Assembly: GCA_944367415.1 (NCBI GenBank)
Contig: CALVWN010000053.1
Coordinates: 1-32,462, forward strand
DNA length: 32,462 nt
Origin: an uncultured Clostridia bacterium
Lineage (GTDB): Bacteria; Bacillota; Clostridia; Christensenellales; Borkfalkiaceae
Reading direction: 5' to 3'
The translations under genes were made by a program, and so were the position numbers. Below, in pieces: positions 1 to 5,702 of this stretch. The number at the start of each line of letters is the position of its first letter. Position 1 is the first letter of the stretch. Below the pieces are notes generated by a model, which worked only from the letters and a program-made list of their open reading frames with translations, searched no databases and was not told the DNA's origin.

Positions 1-343
1 CCACCGCCGCCTCGTAGAGGTTGGAGGCAGTCTTGCCGCGAAGGTTCTCCTCCGTTCCCGCATAGCGCAGATAGCGCATGAGCCCCAGCCGCGCTTCGGA
101 CGCCGTGAGCGCCTCGCGCGAGACGTACCGCTTGCGCAGTTCGGTGAGCGCGCCCTCGCGCGCGCGGCACCCGCGGTAGAGCGTTTCCGTCACATACAGC
201 TCGAGCACGGCGTCGCCGAGAAATTCCAGCCGCTCGTTGCTCTCCTCTCCCGTGACGGAGGCGTGCGTGAAGCACGTCCTGAGCAGCGACTTGTCGCGGA
301 AGACGTAGCCGAGCGCCTCTTCCGCCTGCGAAAGGTCAGGCAT
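1..343 (-). CDS. rnc: Ribonuclease III, 5' part of gene (C-terminus lies outside the window)
   Basis: RNase III cleaves double-stranded RNA and processes rRNA and some mRNAs in the cytoplasm. About 114 N-terminal codons are present. The frame beginning at the ATG at 343-341 reads MPDLSQAEEALGYVF and then contains the family signature ERLEFLGDAVLEL at about residues 38-50, which holds the metal-binding Glu and Asp of the nuclease domain. The double-stranded-RNA-binding domain would lie beyond base 1. The start codon overlaps the end of plsX by 8 nt, and the Shine-Dalgarno-like GGAGGG lies inside plsX, so the two genes are probably translationally coupled. plsX next to rnc is a common Firmicute arrangement. 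Confidence 0.93.
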   Translation of the reverse strand, partial: MPDLSQAEEALGYVFRDKSLLRTCFTHASVTGEESNERLEFLGDAVLELYVTETLYRGCRAREGALTELRKRYVSREALTASEARLGLMRYLRYAGTEENLRGKTASNLYEAAV

Positions 344-1361
344 TTCCCTCCGGCGCCTCCTGCGCGCCGAGCATCTCCTCCATCATGCCGATGAGCCCGC
401 CGCGGCAGGCGTCGAGCGCCTGATAGATCGAAGGTTTGATGCTCTTCGCCTTGGAGGAGCCGTGCGACTTGACGACCACCTTTTTGAGCCCCAGAAAGAC
501 GGAGCCGCCGAAGCGCGAGTAGTCGAGCGCGCGCGTCAGCCCCTTGATGGGCTTTCTCGCAAAGAGATAACTGATCTTGGAGCCGAGAGAGGATGTAAAT
601 TGCTTTTTGAGCATCTCGCCCACCGTCTTGCCGCAGCCCTCGATCGCCTTTAAGGCGATGTTGCCCGAGAAGCCGTCCGACACGGCGACGTCGACGTCGC
701 CGTACATGATGTCGCGCCCCTCGATGTTGCCGACGAAATGAATTCCGGGGGTATTTTTGAGGAGCTGATGCGCCTCCTGGTGGAGGGGATCGCCCTTGTG
801 TTCCTCGGTACCGTTGGTGAGCAGTCCCACCTTGGGATCCCTGACGCCGAACGCGGCGCGCGCATAGGCGGACGCCATGACGCCGAACTGCGCAAGGTAG
901 GCGGGCTTGCACTCGGCATTGGCGCCGCAGTCGCACAGAAGGGTCTGCGTGCCGCGCACATTGGGGATGCCCGGGCAGAGCGCGGGGCGCATGACGCCCT
1001 TGATCCTGCCGATGAACATGATGCCGCCCGTCAGCACGGCGCCCGTCGAACCCGCCGAAACAAAGCCGCCCGCGGAGATGTCGTTCTTCAGAAGATTGAG
1101 CCCGACGACGAGCGAGCTGTCGCGCTTGGAACGCACGGCGGACGTGGGCACGTCGTCATTGGTGATGACCTGCGCGCAGGGAACGATCTCCACGCGCGCG
1201 GCGTCGAAGGTGTATTTGTCAAGCTCGCGTTTGACGAGCGCTTCATCCCCCGTCAGAATGATCTTGAAATCGCCCCTGTCGGCGAGCGCCTCGACAGCGC
1301 CCTTGACGATCTCGGCGGGCGCGTTGTCGCCCCCCATCGCGTCGACGATGATCTTCAGCAT
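336..1361 (-). CDS. plsX: Phosphate acyltransferase PlsX
   Basis: PlsX converts acyl-ACP and phosphate to acyl-phosphate, the acyl donor for PlsY in phosphatidic acid synthesis, acting at the inner face of the membrane. The protein has 341 residues, the usual length. It begins with the diagnostic MLKIIVDAMGGDNAP and later contains FVSAGSTGAVL, LCDCGANAECKP and DGFSGNIALK, all typical of PlsX. The open frame extends about 35 codons further upstream, but I start at the ATG at 1361 because it is preceded by GAGGAGGG at good spacing and because homologues begin there. The upstream extension falls in the promoter region. It forms an operon with rnc (8-nt overlap). Confidence 0.96.
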   Translation of the reverse strand: MLKIIVDAMGGDNAPAEIVKGAVEALADRGDFKIILTGDEALVKRELDKYTFDAARVEIVPCAQVITNDDVPTSAVRSKRDSSLVVGLNLLKNDISAGGFVSAGSTGAVLTGGIMFIGRIKGVMRPALCPGIPNVRGTQTLLCDCGANAECKPAYLAQFGVMASAYARAAFGVRDPKVGLLTNGTEEHKGDPLHQEAHQLLKNTPGIHFVGNIEGRDIMYGDVDVAVSDGFSGNIALKAIEGCGKTVGEMLKKQFTSSLGSKISYLFARKPIKGLTRALDYSRFGGSVFLGLKKVVVKSHGSSKAKSIKPSIYQALDACRGGLIGMMEEMLGAQEAPEGNA

Positions 1362-1398
1362 ATTTCCCTCCTCGAAAGAGCCAAAAAACTTTTCGTTC

Positions 1399-1427
1399 AT
1401 TATACCATTTTTCGGGAAAATTGACAA
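1399..1427 (-). promoter_or_regulatory. Sigma-A promoter for plsX-rnc
   Basis: On the minus strand a -35 TTGTCA (1427-1422) and a perfect -10 TATAAT (1404-1399) are separated by exactly 17 bp. The predicted start leaves an untranslated leader of about 30 nt before the plsX ATG. Confidence 0.85.
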
Positions 1428-1463
1428 GAAGATCGCAAGCGTTTTACGAAAAAATGCGACGCG

Positions 1464-1491
1464 CAAAAAAATCCTCCCTCGAAGAGGGAGG
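1464..1491 (-). terminator. Intrinsic terminator of the CDF exporter gene
   Basis: On the minus strand an 8-bp stem CCTCCCTC/GAGGGAGG with a 3-nt loop directly follows the stop codon and is followed by seven T within eight bases. It separates the CDF gene from the plsX promoter. Confidence 0.88.
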
Positions 1492-2592
1492 TCATTCGCG
1501 CTCCACCGTCACGGCGGGTTCGTAGTCGCCCAGAAGGCGCACGGCACGGCTGACGCTGCTCGCGATCTCGTCGTCGCTCACGGGGCAGTCGAAGGGGATG
1601 CCCACCTCGAAGACCGCCTTTTTGGTCGCGCCGCGCACGAGCCGGAAGTCGTGCAGATCCATGTCCTCCGCCATGCCCTCGACGGCGGCGCGCAGGCGTT
1701 CCTCCAGCTCCTTCGCTTCCTCGTCGCCGAGGACGACGGGATCGAGGTGGAGCGTCATCTCGACGCCCGTCTCCGCGCGCACTTTTTTCTCCAGACCGTC
1801 GAGCACGGCGTGGGAGGAAAGCGCGGGAAGCGACGCGTCCATTTCGGCGTGCGCGGTGGCGAATGTCACTCCTTTGCCGTACTCGTATACGCGCAAATCG
1901 TGCACGCCGAGTACCCCCTCCCCCGAGAGAAGGATGGTGCGAAGTTTTTCCACAAGCGCCGCGTCGGGCGCCTGGCCGAGCAGTTTGGAACCTGCGTCCA
2001 AGAGGAGCTTGACCCCCTGCCAGCCGATGAACAGGGCGACGAGGATGCCCGCCCAGCCGTCGGCGGAGATGCTCGCGAATTGCGTGAGCAGAGCGCCCGC
2101 AAGCACCGCGAGCGTGGCGATGCAGTCGCAGGCGGAGTCGGTCGCGGCGGCGCGCAGCGGGTCGCAGTCCGTCCTCTTTGCGACGATGCGGTATCCTGCG
2201 AACATCCCCGCCTTGACGAGAACGGACGCGCCCAGCACGAGATATACCCACCAGACGGCGACGCTCTCCGTTCCCGCGATCACCTTTTCGACCGATTCGC
2301 GCGCAAGTTCGACCGCGAGCACGAGCACGAGGAAGGCGATGCACATGGACGCGACATATTCGGCGCGGCGGTGTCCGTAGGGATGTTCCTTGTCGGCGGG
2401 TTTGTTTGCGACGCGCAGCGAAATAAGGGCGACCGCGCTCGAGCCGCAGTCGCTGAGATTGTTGATCCCGTCGGCGACGACGGACAAAAGCCCGGTAAGA
2501 AGCCCCGCGGCGATCTTGCCCGCCGCAAGCAGAAAATTGCAGGCCATGCCCGCGGCGCTCATGCGCGTCTGGGCAGCATAACTCTTATCCAT
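1492..2592 (-). CDS. Cation diffusion facilitator (CDF) family metal exporter
   Basis: Predicted proton-coupled divalent-metal exporter of the cytoplasmic membrane, 366 residues. The N-terminal two thirds hold the transmembrane bundle. The metal-site segment in TM2 reads ADGINNLSDCGSS (N-x3-D) and that in TM5 reads ATDSACDCIAT (D-x3-D). The C-terminal third is the soluble dimerisation domain plus an extra acidic/basic tail. The absence of His from both sites argues against a typical zinc exporter, which has H-x3-D in TM5, and is closer to manganese-type CDFs. This substrate guess is inference from motifs only. I start at the ATG at 2592 (MDKSYAAQTR). The frame is open 24 codons further upstream but those fall in the promoter. 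No ribosome-binding site is visible and the -10 box ends 6 nt before the ATG, so the mRNA is probably leaderless. The gene is monocistronic. Confidence 0.9.
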   Translation of the reverse strand: MDKSYAAQTRMSAAGMACNFLLAAGKIAAGLLTGLLSVVADGINNLSDCGSSAVALISLRVANKPADKEHPYGHRRAEYVASMCIAFLVLVLAVELARESVEKVIAGTESVAVWWVYLVLGASVLVKAGMFAGYRIVAKRTDCDPLRAAATDSACDCIATLAVLAGALLTQFASISADGWAGILVALFIGWQGVKLLLDAGSKLLGQAPDAALVEKLRTILLSGEGVLGVHDLRVYEYGKGVTFATAHAEMDASLPALSSHAVLDGLEKKVRAETGVEMTLHLDPVVLGDEEAKELEERLRAAVEGMAEDMDLHDFRLVRGATKKAVFEVGIPFDCPVSDDEIASSVSRAVRLLGDYEPAVTVERE

Positions 2593-2598
2593 ACATCC

Positions 2599-2627
2599 AT
2601 TATACGCACATTTTTCCGCGCTGTCAA
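2599..2627 (-). promoter_or_regulatory. Consensus sigma-A promoter of the CDF gene, leaderless geometry
   Basis: The minus strand carries a perfect -35 TTGACA (2627-2622), a 17-bp spacer and a perfect -10 TATAAT (2604-2599). Only 6 nt separate the -10 box from the ATG at 2592, so transcription should start at or next to the A of the start codon. Confidence 0.85.
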
Positions 2628-2694
2628 CCGCAGCCTGGCGTATAAAAATACGGCAAACGGGCAAACATTTTTCTGCGGTGCACGCGATCCGGCC

Positions 2695-2716
2695 CCGTTA
2701 CATACAATGATAACGG
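2695..2716. promoter_or_regulatory. Inverted repeat upstream of the MazF-like gene
   Basis: CCGTTA and TAACGG are separated by 10 bp, ending 25 bp before the mazF start codon. A TACAAT -10-like hexamer (2703-2708) lies between the arms, so the repeat could be an operator over a promoter, but no convincing -35 box is seen. The arms are short and this may be chance. Confidence 0.3.
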
Positions 2717-2741
2717 AAGCCCCTGCACCGAAGAGGAACGT

Positions 2742-3104
2742 ATGGTCGTCAAACGCGGAGAACTCTATTATGCCGATCTCTCCCCCGTCGTGGGAAGCGA
2801 ACAGGGGGGCGTGCGCCCCGTGCTCATCGTCCAGAACGACACGGGGAACAGGTATTCGCCCACCATCATTGCGGCGGCGGTGACGAGCAGGATCGGAAAA
2901 GCCCGCCTGCCCACGCACATCGAGCTGCCGCACGCCTTCGGACTTGCCAAAGATTCCGTCATCCTTCTCGAACAGATCCGCACGCTCGACAAGCGGCGGC
3001 TGCTCTCGCGCATCGGCGCCCTTCCGCCCGCCACCATGTCGCGCGTCGACCGCGCCATCCTCATCAGCCTCGGCTTTGAGGATCGCGCCAAAAAAAGTCT
3101 GTGA
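2742..3104 (+). CDS. MazF/PemK-family endoribonuclease toxin, solitary
   Basis: Predicted sequence-specific mRNA interferase of the type II toxin-antitoxin class, 120 residues, like Bacillus EndoA (NdoA). The start [20 protein letters not shown] carries the RG(D/E)(I/L)YYADLSP hallmark, followed by [11 protein letters not shown] with the conserved Arg-Pro, then [14 protein letters not shown] and [13 protein letters not shown], all typical of the EndoA group. The start is the ATG after the Shine-Dalgarno-like GAGGAA. No antitoxin reading frame precedes it. The neighbouring genes on both sides are on the minus strand, so any antitoxin must be encoded elsewhere. Transcription converges with citrate synthase across a shared hairpin. 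Confidence 0.92.
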   Translation: MVVKRGELYYADLSPVVGSEQGGVRPVLIVQNDTGNRYSPTIIAAAVTSRIGKARLPTHIELPHAFGLAKDSVILLEQIRTLDKRRLLSRIGALPPATMSRVDRAILISLGFEDRAKKSL

Positions 3105-3131
3105 AAAATGCGCCCGCTCCGGCGGGCGCAT
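3101..3131 (-). terminator. Terminator between mazF-like gene and citrate synthase
   Basis: A perfect 10-bp stem (ATGCGCCCGC/GCGGGCGCAT, loop TCCG) lies 4 nt after the citrate synthase stop. On the minus strand it is followed by a T run, so it works best for citrate synthase. On the plus strand the trailing sequence is poorer (CGGTCATTTT), but the stem could also stop mazF transcription. Confidence 0.85.
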
Positions 3132-3134
3132 CGG

Positions 3135-4517
3135 TCATTTTCTGTCCTTCATGGGAACGTAGGCGCGGCGCTTGGCGACGCTCTCGTAGGCGGGGCGGAT
3201 GATCTTGCCCGCGTTGACGAGTTCCTCCATGCGGTGAGCGCTCCAGCCCGCCATGCGCGCGATGGCGAAGATGGGCGTGTACAGCTCGACGGGAATGTTG
3301 AGCATCCGGTAGGCGAACCCGCTGTAGAAGTCGACGTTCGCCGAGACGCCCTTGTAGATCTTGCGCTTTTTGCCGATGATCTCGGGCGCGAGCCGCTCGA
3401 CGCGGCGATACAGTTCGTACTCCTCGTGCAGCCCCTTCTCGTCGGCGAGCTTTTCCACAAACTCCTTGAAGATCTTCGCGCGCGGGTCGGAAATGCTGTA
3501 CACGGCGTGGCCGATGCCGTAGATCAGCCCCTTCCCGTCAAACGCCCTGCCGTCCACGAGGGCGTTTAGATAGTCTGCAAGCTGTCCGTCGTCGCGCGTG
3601 TCGATGCTCTTTTTCATGTCGTCGAACATCTGCATGACGCGGATGTTCGCGCCGCCGTGGCGGGGGCCTTTGAGCGAGGCGAGCGCCGCCGCGATGGTCG
3701 AGTAAGTATCCGTGCCCGAGGAGGTGACGACGTGCGTCGTGAACGAGGAGTTGTTGCCGCCGCCGTGTTCGGCGTGCAGCACGAGCGCCATGTCGAGCAC
3801 GCGCGCCTCAAGCTCGGTATAGCTGCAGTCCTGGCGCAGCATATAGAGGATGTTCTCCGCCATGGAGAGCGAGGGCTGCGGGCGGTGGATGACGAGGGAA
3901 TCGTTGTTGTTGTAGAAACTCGCCGCCGCGTAGGAATACACCGAAAAGATGGGCACTTCCGCAATGAGCTGCAGGCACTGCCGCATGACGTTCTCGGGCG
4001 AAGTATTGTTGGCGTCGGGGTCGTAGGGAAAGAGGGAGAGCACGCAGCGCATGAGCGTGTTCATCATGTCCGATGAGGGCGACTTCATGATGATGTCGCG
4101 CACGAAGTTCTTGGGCAGCGTGTAAAACTCCCCGAGCAGACTGCAGAAAGATTTGAGTTCCCGCTCGTTGGGGAGCTTGCCCGTCAGCAGAAGATAGGTC
4201 GTCTCCTCGAACCCGAACCGCTTGTCGGCGAGCACGCCGCGCACCAGCTCGTTGACGTCATAGCCGCGGTAGTAAAGTTCCCCTTCGGCGGGCACGCGCT
4301 TGCCGTCCACCTCTTTCACGGAGCGGATCTCGGAGATCTCCGTCAGCCCCGCGACGACGCCCTTTCCGTCAAGGTCGCGAAGTCCCTTTTTGACGTCGTA
4401 CTGCTCGTAATACTTGGGATCGATGCGGCAGGCGTCCGCGCACTGGCGCGTGAGGTCTCCGATCTTCATCCATTCATCCTTGGTGAGAAAGCCGTCTTCC
4501 CGTTCATTGACAGCCAT
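3135..4517 (-). CDS. gltA: Citrate synthase
   Basis: Condenses acetyl-CoA with oxaloacetate to citrate, 460 residues, the long clostridial form with an N-terminal extension of some 60 residues. The active-site segments are all present: HAEHGGGNNSSF, GPRHGGAN, GIGHAVY with SDPRA after it, and NVDFYSGF with the catalytic Asp. The start ATG at 4517 is preceded by GGAGGC at good spacing. The gene has its own promoter and terminator and no other TCA-cycle gene beside it, so its role (glutamate synthesis through citrate, or a methylcitrate activity) cannot be settled from context. Citrate synthase is the most likely reading. Confidence 0.95.
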   Translation of the reverse strand: MAVNEREDGFLTKDEWMKIGDLTRQCADACRIDPKYYEQYDVKKGLRDLDGKGVVAGLTEISEIRSVKEVDGKRVPAEGELYYRGYDVNELVRGVLADKRFGFEETTYLLLTGKLPNERELKSFCSLLGEFYTLPKNFVRDIIMKSPSSDMMNTLMRCVLSLFPYDPDANNTSPENVMRQCLQLIAEVPIFSVYSYAAASFYNNNDSLVIHRPQPSLSMAENILYMLRQDCSYTELEARVLDMALVLHAEHGGGNNSSFTTHVVTSSGTDTYSTIAAALASLKGPRHGGANIRVMQMFDDMKKSIDTRDDGQLADYLNALVDGRAFDGKGLIYGIGHAVYSISDPRAKIFKEFVEKLADEKGLHEEYELYRRVERLAPEIIGKKRKIYKGVSANVDFYSGFAYRMLNIPVELYTPIFAIARMAGWSAHRMEELVNAGKIIRPAYESVAKRRAYVPMKDRK

Positions 4518-4562
4518 ATTTTTGCCTCCTTTGCCGCGTGAAGCGATCCCGCGACTGTTTCC

Positions 4563-4591
4563 ACCTTACCATATTTTTCCGATTTTGTCAA
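4563..4591 (-). promoter_or_regulatory. Promoter of citrate synthase
   Basis: On the minus strand a perfect -35 TTGACA (4591-4586), 17-bp spacer and -10 TAAGGT (4568-4563). The leader is about 40 nt long and contains the Shine-Dalgarno sequence. Confidence 0.75.
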
Positions 4592-4654
4592 ATCGCCGTC
4601 CGCCGACCCCCTGCCTTTTCACCCGCTTTTCCCCCTTTCATCGCGCGTTCCGCA

Positions 4655-4688
4655 TAAAAAACGCCCCCACAGTTCCCTGCAGGAGCGC
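4655..4688 (-). terminator. Intrinsic terminator of the 86-residue orphan gene
   Basis: On the minus strand CGCTCC pairs with GGGGCG (one G-T pair), with an inner CAG/CTG helix closed by a GGAA tetraloop, followed by TTTTTT. It lies 24 nt after the stop codon. Confidence 0.75.
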
Positions 4689-4711
4689 ATATTTTCCTTC
4701 CGCATCCGAAT

Positions 4712-4972
4712 TCAGTCGCCCGCGCGCACGTCCTCTTCGAACCGCGCGAGGTACGCCGCCACGCGGTCGAACACCCGGTCGTGCAGGTCGGCGATCTCAT
4801 TCTCCTCCGCACCCTCCGTTCCCGGACAGCGCAGTTCGTACTGCCGCGCGAGCAGTTTATCTACCACCTTCCGGTACTCCGTCTCTCCCGTCGGCGCCGA
4901 GATCACATACTCCCCGAGCACCGCCATCTCCAGAAGCCGCTCCCATTCCTTCTCTTCCAGTTGCACGTTCAT
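4712..4972 (-). CDS. Small hypothetical protein, 86 residues
   Basis: I do not recognise this protein. It is predicted soluble, acidic and largely helical, with no signal peptide or membrane segment: MNVQLEEKEWERLLEMA, then EYRKVVDKLLARQYEL and DLHDRVFDRVAAYLARFEED. I start at the ATG at 4972, which has AAGGAG 11 nt upstream. The frame is open to an ATG at 5029, but that extension is Lys/Gln-rich, AT-rich and has no ribosome-binding site. Terminator and codon use support a real gene. It is divergent from the tandem-HTH regulator, separated by about 200 bp, which suggests (inference) that the regulator may control it. Confidence 0.65.
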   Translation of the reverse strand: MNVQLEEKEWERLLEMAVLGEYVISAPTGETEYRKVVDKLLARQYELRCPGTEGAEENEIADLHDRVFDRVAAYLARFEEDVRAGD

Positions 4973-4991
4973 CCTCTGTTCTTCTCCTTGT

Positions 4992-5024
4992 TTTTGCATT
5001 TGATTAGGTGTGCTTTTACATTTG
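4992..5024. repeat. Pair of 11-bp direct repeats, candidate regulator binding sites
   Basis: TTTTGCATTTG (4992-5002) and TTTTACATTTG (5014-5024) are spaced 22 bp start to start, about two helical turns, in an AT-rich island that contrasts with the GC-rich surroundings. They lie between the orphan gene and the tandem-HTH gene and could be sites for that regulator. Confidence 0.35.
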
Positions 5025-5100
5025 CTCAACTATTTTTCATGAAAGTCGAATACACTGACTATGGTTGACGTTATGCAAAGACGCATCTGTTCATGGCTCT

Positions 5101-5130
5101 ATTATATCACAGCCGGCGGCGGCGCGTAAA
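5101..5130 (-). promoter_or_regulatory. Candidate promoter of the 86-residue orphan gene
   Basis: On the minus strand a -35-like TTTACG (5130-5125), 18-bp spacer and perfect -10 TATAAT (5106-5101). It would give a leader of about 120 nt that includes the direct repeats. Confidence 0.45.
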
Positions 5131-5170
5131 GTGCGCGGACGTGACAGATTTTGTCGAAAAAGAGGAAGTT

Positions 5171-5620
5171 ATGTCGATTTCGGTCGAATTTCGGATGCGG
5201 CTGCTCGAACTTGTCGAAGAAAGCGGCGAAAAGAAGACGGTGCTCGCCAAGGCGATGGGCGTGGATTACCGCGCCTTTTCCGCCGCCTGCAACTACGGGA
5301 TCCTGCCCAAGCCCGCGGCGCTCTCCGGGATCGCCGACTACTTTCACATCTCCCTCGCCTATCTGCTGGGACAGACGGACAGCGACGCCTTCTTTCCCGC
5401 CGCCCGCCCCGCCACTTTTCACGAGCGGCTGCGCGGCCTGTGCGAGGAGAAGGGCATCACCTTTTACTGCCTTGCCAAAGACTGCCACTTTGACAAGAGC
5501 TGCATCTCCAAATGGTATTCTCTCTCCCAGCTCCCCACCTTCGAGATCCTGGAGTTGATCGCCGACCGCTTTGACGTGTCGCTCGACTATCTGCTGGGCA
5601 GATCGGACGACAGAGATTAA
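5171..5620 (+). CDS. Transcriptional regulator with two tandem XRE-type HTH domains
   Basis: Predicted DNA-binding regulator, 149 residues. It consists of two consecutive Cro/CI-type helix-turn-helix domains. Domain 1 covers about residues 3-70 (RMRLLELVEESGEKKTVLAK ... FHISLAYLLGQTD) and domain 2 about 80-149 (FHERLRGLCEEKGITFYCLA ... FDVSLDYLLGRSD). Each ends with the (F/Y)(D/H)(V/I)SL-x-YLLG motif typical of clostridial XRE proteins. There is no separate effector domain. I start at the ATG at 5171, preceded by AGAGGAAG; the open frame reaches back to 5093 but without a ribosome-binding site. The two halves may be one internal duplication. Targets are unknown; the divergent orphan gene is the nearest candidate. 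Confidence 0.85.
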   Translation: MSISVEFRMRLLELVEESGEKKTVLAKAMGVDYRAFSAACNYGILPKPAALSGIADYFHISLAYLLGQTDSDAFFPAARPATFHERLRGLCEEKGITFYCLAKDCHFDKSCISKWYSLSQLPTFEILELIADRFDVSLDYLLGRSDDRD

Positions 5621-5621
5621 A

Positions 5622-5655
5622 GATGCGCCCCGCGGCATTTGCCGCGGGGCGCATC
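5622..5655. other. Long perfect hairpin after the tandem-HTH gene
   Basis: A 16-bp perfect inverted repeat (arms 5622-5637 and 5640-5655) begins one base after the stop codon. It is almost entirely G and C and is not followed by a T run. It may protect the mRNA 3' end or assist the terminator that follows. Confidence 0.7.
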
Positions 5656-5660
5656 CGACG

Positions 5661-5688
5661 AAAAAAGTCTCCCGCGGGAGACTTTTTT
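5661..5688. terminator. Bidirectional terminator between the HTH gene and pnp
   Basis: A perfect 28-bp palindrome: six A, the arm GTCTCCCG, its complement CGGGAGAC, six T. It has a T tract on both strands and sits between two convergent genes. Confidence 0.92.
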
Positions 5689-5702
5689 TGATTGTATGCG
5701 GC

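Noticed and set aside
907..2883. Very long plus-strand open frame (658 codons) across plsX and the CDF gene
   Set aside because: It is antisense to two clearly recognised genes and encodes a low-complexity Arg/Ala-rich product, a usual artefact of GC-rich DNA.
3483..3500. Citrate synthase GHAVY instead of the bacterial GHRVY, first read as an active-site defect
   Set aside because: The catalytic His and the following DPR are present, and GHAV also occurs in eukaryotic citrate synthases, so it is a normal variant.
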